This document shows, one piece after another, positions 40,530-51,606 of a stretch of DNA of 64,000 nucleotides. Both the position numbers and the translations under genes were made by a program. Where the stretch lies: positions 477,728,617 through 477,792,616 of the forward strand of contig NC_057864.1 of NCBI RefSeq assembly GCF_019393635.1, read 5' to 3'. The notes below the pieces were generated by a model. The model was not told where the DNA came from, made no database searches, and saw nothing but the letters and a program-made list of their open reading frames with translations. The first letter of the stretch is position 1; each line of letters starts with the position of its first letter. Source of the stretch: Dromiciops gliroides. Its lineage: Eukaryota > Chordata > Mammalia > Microbiotheria > Microbiotheriidae.

Positions 40530-41090
40530 GTGCATAATAGGGATTTGATAACTATTTTATCTGTCTCCCCAGGTTCTGAGCTGGTTTTATGCAAACCTCA
40601 CAGGGCATTGCAAGGTTTCTTTAACCAATAAGAACGCGTTCTATGCACATTACTCAAGTTGATCAAGGACTTTTTCATCATTTAAGTCTAAAGCCTATGG
40701 TTAGTCGGTTGATTGAGACACGTTCTTAACTGGCTAAGGTTCAGGGTTATTCATTTAATTAATTAATTAAGGTTCAGCATAATTAAAATTATGCTGTATT
40801 GTTTAATAAATGATAGCACTCTGTGATCCAGGTTTTTTCTTATTTTGTCAAACCCCACTTCTGAAGGTCATGATAGAGCCATGTGATCACTCCCAGTCCT
40901 CAAGGCTCTTAACCAGCTTGGGCTGGGCCCTTCCCAAGGGGGATCCTGGATTCTGTTTATCCCCTAAACAGAAGCCTTCTTGAAACTAGGCTCTCCTCAG
41001 GGGTTATGTTTCTTGTCCTTGCTTTTCTTTCATCAAAGTTGGGGGTGATCTGGTCTACAAGACCAGACTAGTTGGAAAGATCCTGATTTG
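40530..41090. other. Intergenic DNA without recognised gene
   Basis: It includes an ATTA-rich stretch at about 40755-40790. The class of any repeat here is not known to me. Confidence 0.45.
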
Positions 41091-41091
41091 T

Positions 41092-41660
41092 TGGGTGAGA
41101 GGAAATGGGGGTTGGGCTTCTCTCAGTTTGGAAAAGGCCTGCCTCTCCTCCCCCCCACCCCCCAAGCAAAATCACATGATTCAGGGAAACCCTTCTCTGG
41201 TCACAATTAGATCTGTTCCTGAGCTGTGTCTATGTAGGGGAGGAGTTGGAAGGTTGTCCCTGTGTCGACTCCCCCATTGGCTATGGAATACTGCATTCTG
41301 ATTGGCTAGTTTTGGGCTCGTGGATTGTAATCCTTGAGTAATTGGGGAAGAAGGGGAGGAACCAGTCTCGTTAAGAGATAAAAAGGCCTGGGGCAGCTAG
41401 GTAGCGCAGTGGATAAAGCACCTGCCCTGAATCCAGTAGTACCTGAGTTTAAATCCAGCCTCAGACACTTGACACTTACTAGCTGTGTGACCCTGGGCAA
41501 GTCACTTAACCCCCTTTGCCCCGTGCAAAAAAAAAAAGAGAGAGAGAGAGAGAGATAAAAATGCCATAGAGCCTCCATTTTGTCCATTTCGCTAGGGAGT
41601 GGTCGTTCTCTCGAGAATGACAATAAATAAGCCTTTGACACATCACCAACGCTGAGTTCC
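41092..41660 (+). mobile_element. Possible LTR fossil split by a SINE
   Basis: The block contains CCAAT-type boxes (CATTGGC, TGATTGGC), a TATA-like AGATAAAAAGG and, after the SINE at 41391-41541, AATAAATAAGCC. That order fits an LTR. No terminal TG...CA pair or internal sequence was confirmed. Confidence 0.35.
41391..41541 (+). repeat. SINE1-type
   Basis: A plus-strand copy lies between GAGATAAAAAGGCC-like and GAGATAAAAATGCC-like repeats; its tail ends in an AG run. Confidence 0.92.
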
Positions 41661-41839
41661 AGAAGTTATTGAAGTTTTATTTCTCACTTTGGGTTGTTGT
41701 TGCTTTTTTTCTGGCCAAGATCGATAGAGGCAGCTAAGTTTCATAGAGCAGAAAGGGGCATGATTGGCCATATCTGGAGGCCAGCCCACTTTTCCCAGCT
41801 CTCTCTGCGCCTCCCTACCCCCCACCCCACTGAATTAAT

Positions 41840-42115
41840 AGGGAGGGGCTGAGAACTATTAACTCACCTGCTCATTAAAATGTCCACCAAGCAGGATTGC
41901 CTTGTCTTTGTCAGAGAAGGTCCAAATGGTGTACAGTCAGGCCAATCAGAAGGAATATGGCCCCTAGGTTTAAAAAGCCCTGTTGTTCCTGCTAGGGGTC
42001 TTTGGTACAAATGGAGGAAAGCCAGAGACCCCATTTATTAATAGGTTCTGTGCCCTATTAATAAACTTATACTGTTTGAATTACCTCAGTTTACCTTTTT
42101 TGTTAAATTTCACTC
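41840..42115 (+). mobile_element. Possible LTR fossil
   Basis: GGCCAATCAGAAGG, a TTTAAAAAG TATA-like box about 35 bases later, and AATAAACTTATACTG further on give the CCAAT-TATA-poly(A) order of an LTR. Ends are not defined. Confidence 0.35.
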
Positions 42116-42288
42116 GACAGGGTGTGGCATTTTATCACTTATGTTAAATGAGGTGGGGTGGTGTGATTGGTGCCATCTCCTGGGGAATTTAAGTTCCTTG
42201 AAAACAGAGGGTTGTTAATTTTTCTCTTTGCATCTGCATGATTTAGCACCATTCCTGTCACCTGAAGGGTTAAGAGATAGAGACCAGG

Positions 42289-42432
42289 GACAGCTAGGTG
42301 GTGCAGTGGATAGAGCACTGGCCCTAGAGTCAGGAGGACCTGAGTTCAAATCCGGCCTCAGACACAACACTTACTAGTTGTGTGACCCTGGGCAAGTCAC
42401 TTAACCCCAATTGCCTCACACACACACAAAAA
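42289..42432 (+). repeat. SINE1-type
   Basis: A plus-strand copy is flanked by AGAGATAGAGACCA and AGAGATAGGGACCA; its tail is a CA repeat. Confidence 0.92.
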
Positions 42433-42710
42433 AGAGAGAGATAGGGACCAAACCTGTGATTTCATTGGCATAGAAAACTCCCATGTGAGAAAACTCCCTC
42501 TACCAATGCAGATCAATCCCTTTTCTGCAATTAATAGTCTTAGAGAGTTGATTAGAACACAAAGAGCCACAGGTGGTATGTGTCCAAGGAAGGCAAGGTC
42601 CCTACCACAAGACCACACTGCCTCTCAAGTAGCTTAATACACTTTTTGTTGAAGTGAATATATAAAAAGCATTAGAGAGGGACAAAACAAAGCCCTGTGT
42701 GACATCTATT

Positions 42711-43278
42711 GTTGTTTAGGCATTTTTCAGGCATATCCTACTCTTCAAGACCCCATTTGGAATTTTCTTAGTAAAGATACTGTAGTGGTTTTGTTTTGGG
42801 GGAGACTTTCGACCTTGAGGGGGGGAGGGGCCAACTCACCCAAAGAATTGGAGGCTCATCATGAATCTTGTAAAATAAAAAGAGATTTATTAGAAGAGAG
42901 AAATATGGCCTTGGTGACTGTCTGGCTGGAGTAAGAGAAGCCTGGTCTTTTGTATCTTTACAAGACAAAAGGGAAGGAAGGGCATTCAGTAAGACATGGA
43001 GCACCCATCCATATCTTGCATATCAGTGTACCAGGGTCTCAGTAGAGCTGCTCCTCCCCTGGCACAGTTCAAGGATTCCTTGGGGGGTTGGAATCTTTTT
43101 GTTTCTTGGGGTTCACCTGCATTCCCAAAACAGTTTTCCATTTCCTTCTCCAGTCCATTTTATAGATGAAGTAACTGAGGGAAACAAGGTTAAGTGACTT
43201 GCAGAGGATCACAAAGCTACTCAGTGTGTGAAGCTACTCCAGGCCAGTAATCTACCCACTGCACCATCCAACTGCCCA
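42711..43278 (-). repeat. MAR1-type SINE split by an LTR
   Basis: The distal module stops at TGTAGTGGTTT (42791) and resumes at GTTTTCCATTTCC (43133), reaching the head near 43278. Removing 42792-43132 restores the usual MAR1 order. Confidence 0.8.
42792..43132 (-). mobile_element. Solo LTR fossil inside a MAR1 SINE
   Basis: The ends are TGTTTTGGGG and CCCAAAACA. A 4-base target duplication, GTTT, is visible on both sides, as is usual for class I (gammaretrovirus-like) elements. On the minus strand it carries a poly(A) signal in the position expected for an LTR. It is a solo LTR about 341 bases long with no internal region. Confidence 0.75.
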
Positions 43279-43299
43279 GGACAAAGGTAGCCTCCGACA

Positions 43300-43900
43300 C
43301 AAAGAAAGCCTCCATATACCCCCAAAGTCTTTATAAAAGCACTTCTTGTCATAACAAAAAAAAGCTGGGGTGAGGAAGGAAGATGTCTATTGATTGGGAA
43401 ATGGCTAAACAAGTTGGGGCACCTGAATGAGTGTCATATTATTATGCTGTGAGAAACTGAATATGGGGAAGTATGGAAGACTTCTATGAACTGATCCTGA
43501 GTGATGTCAAAGCAGAACCAGAAAAACAATATAGACAGGCAATGATCATAAAAATGTGAATGAAAAGAATTACAACAAAATGATGAAAACTGAATGCACA
43601 CGTATAATGACCACGCCTAATCCCAAAGAAGAGCTTGGCAAAGAGGCCTCTCTCCTCTTCTATATAGAGGTAGGGGGCAATGGGTGTGGAACTCAAGGCA
43701 GTTTGGGTTTGTTTTTTGTTTTTTTAGTGAGGCAATTGGGGTTAAGTGACTTGCCCAGGGTCACACAGCTAGTAAGTGTTAAGTGTCTGAGGCTGGATTT
43801 GAACTCAGGTACTCCTGACTCCAGGGCCTGTGCTTTATCCACTGCGCCATCTAGCCGCCCCCCAGTTTGGGTTTTTTTTTAAATATTTTGGCCAGTTTTG
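43300..43900 (+). repeat. Old L1 3' end split by a SINE
   Basis: It has an L1 ORF2-end-like order: TATAAAAGCACTTCTTGTC, TATTGATTGGGAAATGGC, AGCAGAACCAGAAAAAC. Decayed 3' UTR sequence follows to about 43700 and beyond the SINE. Confidence 0.7.
43711..43861 (-). repeat. SINE1-type
   Basis: A minus-strand copy is flanked by CAGTTTGGGTTT on both sides. Confidence 0.93.
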
Positions 43901-43904
43901 CAGT

Positions 43905-44380
43905 GTTTTCCCCCCTTTTCTATTCATTTTTTTAAGAGATCACTTTCTTGGAGGAGAAGGGAAGAGGGATAAACTGGGAAATGTAAGTGATATAAAAGCA
44001 AAAAATACAGACAACATTGATTCTTTTTAGTAAAGAATAGAACAGAGTCCACCACTTAAGAGGAAGGATGGGGGGACATGTGTGCTATTCCAGGCATAGA
44101 GAACAGCATGAAACAAGGCAGAGGCAGAGAATAGGACATGTTTAGGCCTTGAGAGAAAAGACCAGTTTGGCTGGAACTTAGAGCCTGTGTTTGGGCAAAT
44201 GATGTAAGATAGAGCAGAGAAGGTAAGATGGGACCAGATTATGAACTTGTCTCGAATTCAAGGCTGTAAATGCCCTAGAAGCAATAGAGGGCCATTTAAG
44301 GTTTTGATCAGAAGAGTGATAATGCCAGATTTATGGGTCAGAGAGAGTTATCTGGCAGAAGTGTATAGGATGGGTTTGAC
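43905..44380 (+). repeat. Unclassified old repeat
   Basis: The sequence carries ATTATGAACTTGTCTCG, AGAGGGCCATTTAAGG and AGTTATCTGGCAG, the pattern of the mammal-wide repeat noted at 16.6 and 31.0 kb. It continues after the SINE to about 44760. Confidence 0.45.
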
Positions 44381-44533
44381 TTTTTTTTTTTTTTTTTTGT
44401 GGAGCAATGAGGGTTAAGTGACTTGCCCAGGGTCACACAGTTAGTAAGTGTCAAGTGTCTGAGGCCCAGTTTGAACTCAGGTCCTACTGAATCCAGGGCC
44501 AGTGCTTTATCCACTGCCCACCTAGCTGCCCCC
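44381..44533 (-). repeat. SINE1-type
   Basis: A minus-strand copy is flanked by TAGGATGGGTTTGA and TAGGATGAGTTTGG. Confidence 0.93.
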
Positions 44534-45039
44534 AAGTAGGATGAGTTTGGAGGGAAAGCCATTAAGTTTGGCTTTGGACATGTTGAGTTTAATATTTTGG
44601 GGTCATTCGATTTGAAGACGTCCAATAGGAAGCTGTAAGACTAGAGATCAGAAGAGAGGTTGGGGGGGATAGTAGATGTGAGAATCTACAGCTGCTGATG
44701 ACATCCCCAAGTGACCCAGCAGAGAGGAGGGAAACATTGGACCAGCACAGAATCCTGGGGAGCCCTGTGATCTGGCGGAGGAGCCAGCAAGGGAGGCGGA
44801 GGGGCGGTCGGAGAGGTAGGAGAGCCTTGGGGGACGGGACGTCCAGCAAGCCTGGAGAGAAGAGAGATCCGAGAGGAGAGAGGATGGGCGGTGTGCAAGA
44901 AGCCAAGGGGGCGGACCGGGCGAAGGCCGCTGCATTCGGGCAAGCAGAGGTCACTGGGGCCTCCGGAGAGGGCAGCTTCGGTGGCACCGTGAGTTTGGAA
45001 AGTTAGCAGAAGAGAAGGGAAGCAGCGTTTGCAAACGGC

Positions 45040-45960
45040 CGGGCCGAGCCTCGAAACCCACGCTCCGGCCTCCAGGCACCACGTGTCCTCAAGTCCGGTT
45101 TAGGGTTTGTTTCTTGGTCCCGCCCGCCCGGGTCCTCCTTCCTCTGATTCAGCTCCGCCCTCCCGAACTCGAGCCTGGAGTGCGCACGCGCGCTCGGGGC
45201 TCTTCCCTGCTCCGGAAGGGTCCGAACAGGTGAGAGCGGCCGCCGGCCCCGCCCCCGGGACTACAATTCCCAGCGGGTCGCGCGCCGGGGCATGCGCATG
45301 GAGAGGCCTGCGGAGCGGCGACGCCGGAGTTTCTGTGTGGCTGCTTCCCCTCCCTCTCTCTGTCGGTCCGGTTCCTCAGCCCTGCCTCGGAGCTGAGCCC
45401 AGCCTGGACCGGCCCGGTGGTCTGCAGCCCAGCGGCCCCCAAGCAGCCTCGAGCTCCGGTAAGAAAGCGCCCGGCGCGGGAGGAACAGGCCCTGTCCCGG
45501 GGGCGGGGTGGGGAAGGGGCAACCGGGGGGAGGGCTGGGGAAGGAGGAGGAGGTGGGGAAGGGGGATGGGGCAGGAGGGGAATTGGTCAAGGAAGGGGCG
45601 GCAAGGGGGAGGGGGCATCGAGAGGGAGGGGGCGTGAGGAGGAACGTGACGGAGAGGACTGGGGGAGGGGGACCGAGTGGGGAGGGGCATCGAGGGAGAG
45701 AACGGGGAAGGGGCGGGGCAGTGGGGGAAGGGGATGGGGTGGGGAGGGGGCGGGCGAAGTGTGAAGAGGGCACCGAGGGGGAGGCACGAAATGGGGAGGA
45801 GGTGGGGGGCTAAGCCTAGGTACCGCCTAAGAGGAGTGGGCTGGAGCCGGAAGCGGGGCTTGTCCGATCGACATTGGAGGTGCCTTCCCGACGGGACCCC
45901 CACCCGCCCAGTGATCCCCGAGGTCGGGCTGCCGACGGCTGGGGGAGATTTACGGGCACA
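45040..45960 (+). promoter_or_regulatory. DTX2: CpG-island promoter of DTX2
   Basis: This is the only strongly GC- and CpG-rich block in the window. It contains a GC box (CCCCGCCCCC, 45248-45256), a ZNF143-type motif ACTACAATTCCCAG (45260-45273) and an NRF1-like TGCGCACGCGCG (45181-45192). There is no TATA box. The arrangement is that of a broadly active housekeeping-type promoter. Purine-rich G tracts at 45480-45810 continue into intron 1. Confidence 0.8.
45275..45458 (+). other. DTX2: DTX2 exon 1, 5' untranslated
   Basis: The exon ends at CTCCG|GTAAGA (donor 45459-45460). Its start is not fixed; I place it just downstream of the ZNF143-type and GC-box motifs. A non-coding first exon followed by a long intron fits human DTX2. 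RNA data would be needed to set the true start. Confidence 0.6.
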
Positions 45961-46524
45961 TCCCTGGGCTGGTCGGGGTCAGAGTTCCCAGGTTACTGGG
46001 GGGCAGTTCTGGGATGCGGGGAGGATTGTGAGTCACCTCGATTTTCTTTCCTCCCCGCTGATTTCTTTTCCCTGGGGAGGGATTCTGACTTTGGCTTCTG
46101 GAAATTTCAGCTTTTGTGACTCCTTTTTTGGTGGGGTGGGCTGATTTGCCTCGAAGAATGGCAGATTCTCAGCCCCCCAGGGAAGGCTGATTTTGTACCT
46201 TTTCAGATCTTGGGCTCCGGGAATACTAAGAAAAAAAAAAAAGCAGCCCTTGCCCCCCCTCAAGGAGCTTACAGTCTAATGAGGCAAAGGACTGGTTGAC
46301 TGCAAAGTAATTTGGGGTCTAGGCAGGGCTCCAGGCTGACACAGGCCAGGTTTGCCACAACAGGGTGAGTGAGTAGTGTGTATTTGGCTCATCACCTTCA
46401 TCTTAAGACTTAATTTGGGGAGATCTCCAAGCTAAAGTTTAGAGATAGCATACATCTGGGTTCCCCAAATGTGTTATTACAGGCTCCCCAGCCCCTGCTC
46501 AGGCTCTCCTGTCCTAAAAGGCAG

Positions 46525-46735
46525 CCCGCTAGGTAGCACAGTATGTAGAGCGCTGGGCCTGGGGTCAGGAAGACCCCAATTCATGTCTGGCCTCTGACAC
46601 TAGCTCTGTGACCCTGGGCAAGTCAGTTAACTGCTGCCTTCCTCACAGCACCTACCTCCCAGGATTATTGTGGAGATTAAATGAGATAATGTTTGTAAAG
46701 CACTTAGCCAGGCACATAGTTGGCAATGAATAAAT
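46525..46735 (+). repeat. MIR-like CORE-SINE
   Basis: It has a tRNA-like head, then CTCTGTGACCCTGGGCAAG, GGAGATTAAATGAGATAATG, and an end like AATAAATGCTTG. It is older than the SINE1 copies. Confidence 0.75.
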
Positions 46736-46976
46736 GCTTGTTCCCTTTCTTATTTTGAACAGAAGTTGTCCAAGCTCAAAAGGACCCCTAGAGCCCTTGA
46801 ACAAATACACACAAAGCCCCTCTAATAACCAGAATCCAGCTTTCCAGCCCCATTGCCCCAGCAGGCATACTCTTGGGGGGGGACAAACAATCCTTCCCAT
46901 CAGATGCACTGTCCAGTCAATTTGTGCTAGAGCAGGAAGTTGTCATGGTCTGGGTCTCCTGTACTCTCTCTCTCTC

Positions 46977-47126
46977 TTTTTTTTTTTTTTGGTGAGGCAA
47001 TCGAGGGTTAAGTGACTTGCCCAGGATCACACAGCTAGTAAGTGTTGTGTCTGAGGCCCGATTTGAACTCAGGTCCTCCTGGCTCCAGGGCTGGTACTCT
47101 ATCCACTGTGCTACCTAGCTGCCCCC
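46977..47126 (-). repeat. SINE1-type
   Basis: A minus-strand copy is flanked by CTCCTGTACTCT on both sides. Confidence 0.93.
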
Positions 47127-48171
47127 CTCCTGTACTCTTCCTTGCCACTCAACAACTCTAGGATTCCTGGTGGCTTAAATCAGGGGCCCAAGTGCCTTTC
47201 TAAATTGCTTTGCTGGCAGCCTTGGCTCTACTCGGAACTGGGTGACTTCCCCTCTGACACACGGGGAAAGGCGGTTTGATGTGGCTGCTCGGATCCAGGG
47301 GCTCCATGTGCATTTGTACTGTTCCCTGAGCTTGTGGCGGAGAAGATGGAAGGGGTCACTGGACCTCGTATGTGATCCGCTGCACTTGGGAACCCGATCT
47401 ACCCATGGTGCCGGCGCCTCAGCGGCAGGAGGCTGGTCAACAGCTGTACCTTCCATTTCCATCACCGCTGCTTTTCAATTAAAATCGGATCTCCCTGGCT
47501 GTTGGCTGGCAGACAGACACAGATGGGCCTTGGAATTTGCGGGGCTGAGTCAGCAAGCCTTTGAGGCCAGCCTGGTTTCTGCCGCTCCTGTTTTATATCA
47601 AAATGCAAATCAAAGCAGGAGTTTCCCTCCCATGTCCCCAGCGTTCCCTGTGCCAGGTCTCCAGAGAGAAAAGGCCAGGGCAGACAGGACGCTTTAGCTG
47701 TTTATTTTGCCTTCCCAGAGTGGCTTTGACAAAGGAGAGTGGGGGTGGGGGGATGGTATATAAATCAGGGTGGCTTTCGGCCAGCTGCCCGTGTGGTTGA
47801 TCCAGTCTTCTAGGATCACCTCAGGTGAGGGGCACTTGTCATGCAAGTCGAGAAATCAGGGAATCGTATTCTTTTGGCTTTTAAATGAGGGATATTTTTT
47901 TCTTCTGATTGCTTGGTACATCCTCAATCTGAGTGTCTCTTCATGCTCCAGAAGCCACCTGCCGAGGCCCAGAGGCTGTATACACTGTTGGGGTTCCTTA
48001 TGTAATCGTCCTGCTGACGGGTTGTATCTTGTTGGGTTGCCTTTGATCTTCCTGGGTCCTGCCTTGACTACTGCAGTGGCACAGCAAATGACAGCAAGGT
48101 TGAAGCCTGGTGCTTGTTCTGTTGGTGGGACTTTGATTGAGGTGCCAGGCTGTTAATCAGTAGTCAGTCAG

Positions 48172-48323
48172 GGGCTTCGAGGTGGCGTAGTAGATAGAGC
48201 AGCTGTCCTGAAGTCAGGAGGACCTGAGTTCAAATCTGACCTCAGACACTTAATACTTACTAGCTGTGTGACCCTGGGCAAGTCACTTAACCCCAATTGC
48301 CTCACCAAAAAAAAAAAAAAAAA
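48172..48323 (+). repeat. SINE1-type
   Basis: A plus-strand copy is flanked by AGTCAGTCAG on both sides. Confidence 0.93.
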
Positions 48324-48402
48324 GGAAGTCAGTCAGAGAACCCTGGACTGTCCAGGGTTTTAATGAAAGGGCCTTACTTCTCCATTAAAATCCTCTCTGA
48401 TG

Positions 48403-48831
48403 AACATTGTACACAGTATCATCAACATTATGTGTTGATCAGCTGTGATAGACTTGACTCTTCTCAGGATACAATGGTATAAGATAATTCCAAAGGACTC
48501 ATGATGGAAAATGCTCTCCAAATCCAGAAAAAAAAAAGAACTGTGGAATATGGATGGAGACTGAACCATACTGTTTCTTTTGTTTTTGGTGGTGGTGGTG
48601 TTTTTCTTTTTTGAGGTTTTTCCTTTTTGCTCTGATTCTTCTCTTATAACATGACTAATGCAGAAATATGTTTAATGTGATTGTACATGTATAACCTATA
48701 TCAGATTACTTACTGTCTTGGGGCGGGGGAGGGAGGGAGAAAAATTTGGAACTAGAAATCTTATAAAAATAAATGTTGAAAACGATCTCTACATGTAACT
48801 GGAAAATAATAAAATACTTCTATAATTTAAA
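48403..48831 (+). repeat. L1 3' end, strongly 5'-truncated
   Basis: It begins at ACATTGTACACAGTATCATC in the last ORF2 codons and runs through the L1 3' UTR to AATAATAAAATACTTC and an A-run. AAATCCTCTCTGATG-type target copies flank it. Confidence 0.9.
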
Positions 48832-48846
48832 AAAATTCTCTCTGAG

Positions 48847-48989
48847 GGGCGGCTAGGTGGTGCAGTGGATAAAGCACCGGCCCTGGATTCAGGAGGACCT
48901 GAGTTCAAATCCGGCCTCAGACACTTGACACTTACAAGCTGTGTGACCCTGGGCAAGTCACTTGACCCCCATTGCCCCGTTTAAAAAAA
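48847..48989 (+). repeat. SINE1-type at the L1 target site
   Basis: It begins right after the L1's right target copy and is itself followed by the same target (AAATCCTCTCTGATG at 48991-49005). Confidence 0.92.
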
Positions 48990-49423
48990 AAAATCCTCTC
49001 TGATGCCTCCTGATGGCACAGAAGCCACCATGGGCTCTCAGAGACTCTGCCAGCAGGGGACAAGCTGGTAAGGCTTTGAATATCTGCCTAGACTGTTGTC
49101 CGGAGATCAGCCTGGCTACGTTGGGGGATTCTTTCTGCCAGATTGACCTTCAAGTGTTGAATCGTCTGTCCTAGCAACACTTGGAGACCATCTGGCAGGT
49201 CATAGAAGGGTTGTAGCCCAGCACTGGCACCTGCACCTAAATCACCCGTCCCTGAGCTATACTGAGCAAGGGCAAGCTTGGGCTCCTGGTGCTGAGGAGC
49301 TGTGAGCCATTTGGGGCCTTGGGTCTCTTTTGGTCCTAGGGACTGATGCCCGTTGTGCTTGCTCATCCTTTGAGGGAAACACAGGGGACTTGAGAGCACT
49401 TGGGTTAAGAACATAGGACTGTG

Positions 49424-49549
49424 GGGGCAGCTAGGTGGCACAGTGGATAAAGCACCGGTCCTGGATTCAGGAGGACTTGAGTTCAAATCCAGCCTCAGAC
49501 TCTTGACACTTAGTCACTTAACTCTCATTGCCCGACCAAAAAAAAAAGG
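49424..49549 (+). repeat. SINE1-type, shortened
   Basis: A plus-strand copy lacks the CTAGCTGTGTGACCCTGGGC part. GAACATAGGACTGT precedes it and AAACATAGGACTGT follows it. Confidence 0.9.
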
Positions 49550-49559
49550 GGGGGGAAAC

Positions 49560-50727
49560 ATAGGACTGTAGTTTTTAGTTCAGCTCTGCTACTAGCTAGC
49601 TGTATGACCTTGAACAAGTAAATTTCCCCGGGCTTCCTTTTCCTCTTTTGTGAGGGGCTGGCACTAGAAGAGGGGCTCTTTCCAATAGTTCATGGACCCA
49701 GGGGTCTGTGGATAGATTTGAGGGGGTCACTGGTCTTGAATGGGAAACCAATTAGGTGTTTATTTCAATAGAATTGGTTTCCTTGATAACCCAGGTGTTA
49801 TTATTTTGTGCATTTAAAAACATGATTCTGAGAAGGGTCCGTGACACTGGAGAGGTTAGAGGCTCCTGCCCTCAGTTGTCTTGAAGCTCCCTCGAAGCTC
49901 TGACAGCCTGCTTCTCATTGCCTGATCTCCTGAGAACTCACTTGCTCTGCTGAGACCCCGGGCACAAAGCACAGAATGTAGTTCTGACAGCCAAGTGTCC
50001 TGAAGATCCAGCCCACCCTGGGGCCTCCCCTCTCAGGGGAAGGAGTCGTGGAAAACGGCTGCTAGCTTCCCTCCGTCCAAGAATGCCAGGGCAGCGCTGA
50101 CTAGATTCTTTTCCAGACTTTATTCTTTCACACCAAGTTTAAGCCCTTCCCTCTTGTTTTCCAGGATCATTTGTGTGGTATAGGCAACTGGCCCATCTTC
50201 TTTCTCAGCAGTGTCCAACTGTCTGCTTTCAGTCACTGGCATGCCTTTTGGAGCTGCCCTGTGAAAGAAGGTTCTGGGTCATTTGGGGCAGATCTGTTTC
50301 CAGTGCCATCACTGCTGGGCTAGCCTACATCCTGACTGGCGAGCATTGGCATAGGTTTAAAGAGAGATTTTCTTCTGGAAACCTGATGTTGTTCTTAAAT
50401 ATTTAAAGTAGGTATTTTTGAATAGGTATTCAGAGAATCTTAGACTAGCAGAGGTGGAAGGATCTTAGTGATCCATCATCTAGGCCAACCCCTTCATTTT
50501 ATAGATGAGGAAACTGAGACCGGTTTGGTGACTTCCCCGAAGGTGACACAGCTAGCCGGTAGAGCCAAGACTAGAGTTCTGGCCTCCTGCCTTCAAATCT
50601 GGTGGTCTGTGCAAGATAAAAGCTGGTGCTCAGCCATTTTCTAAGTCCTTTATAGATAGAACAGTAGGCTTAGCTTGAGATTGCAGCCATGTATGGAAGC
50701 TCAGAAGATTGGCTTACACAAAGCCAG
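49560..50727. other. DTX2 intron 1, mostly unique; one MIR relic
   Basis: An MIR-type block on the minus strand lies at about 50430-50610 (GATGAGGAAACTGAGACC). Nothing coding is supported. Confidence 0.55.
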
Positions 50728-50945
50728 GCCACTGGGCCTGGAGTCAGGAAGACCTGAGTTCAAATCCAGCCTCAGACACTAGCTGTGTGACTCTGGGCAA
50801 GACACTTAACCTCTCTTTGCCTTAATTCACTGGAGAAGGAAATGGCAAACCACTCCAATTTCTTTGCCAGGAAAACCCCTTGGACAGTATCGGCTGTTAT
50901 GGTCCACAGGGTCACAAAGAGTGGGGCACAACAAAATGAAAGCAA
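50728..50945 (+). repeat. MAR1-type SINE, plus strand
   Basis: The head is followed by GAGAAGGAAATGGCAAACCA and GTCACAAAGAGTGGGGCA, the MAR1 distal module. Confidence 0.85.
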
Positions 50946-51459
50946 CAGAGGTTGCTGGATCCTTTGGTGTCCGATGATGGTCTTGTCCCTGTCATTGCCC
51001 CAAATGCTCTTTGGCAGATCCACCATCTCTTAAGTGGTTTTGAAGAACAGCATGGTCTGGGTGGGTGGAGAGAAGCATTGATCTGAGGGCTTCTAACGCT
51101 AATTTTTATGCTTCATGTGCGATCTTTGAGGTTTCCTTAAGGTTTCTAGGACAGAAGGGCTTTGCTACATTTTTTTTTTTTATGAAAACACCTTTCAGGT
51201 TGAATGGAAACATTTCTGTCCCCATCTGTGTGAGCACAACAGATGTTGTGCTGTTTATGAGAACCTTGGAAAACGAATCTATCTGATAAGGGTAGAAACA
51301 AGGAGACCTCAGCTCCGGCTCTCATTCCCTTTTGCTCAAAGTTATTTTCTCTTTTTAAAAACGACAATCCCCATTACTATTACTAATGCTCTTGAAATGC
51401 TGGTTAATGATATTGGAAGTTAGTGGGAGAGTGGTTGTGTGATTAAGAGTGATAGTATC

Positions 51460-51606
51460 GGGGGCAGCTAGGTGGCGCAGTGGATAGAGCACCGGCCCTG
51501 GATTCAGGAGTACCTGAGTTCAAATTTGACCTCAGACACTTAACACTTACTAGCTGTGTGACCCTGGGCGAGTCACTTAACCCCAATTGCCTCACTAAAA
51601 AAAAAA
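51460..51606 (+). repeat. SINE1-type
   Basis: A plus-strand copy is flanked by AGAGTGATAGTATC on both sides. Confidence 0.94.

Noticed and set aside
40032-40631. Pro/Ser-rich (plus) and Gly/Arg/Glu-rich (minus) frames of up to 186 codons
   Set aside because: They come from the 25-base minisatellite, whose unit length not divisible by three yields open frames in every phase.
45107-45903. Several overlapping frames of 100-176 codons in the CpG island
   Set aside because: High GC content removes stop codons; frames overlap on both strands and none shows a conserved domain or splice logic.
47175-47697. Plus and minus frames of 96-151 codons in DTX2 intron 1
   Set aside because: No match to a known domain, no supporting splice sites and overlap on both strands.
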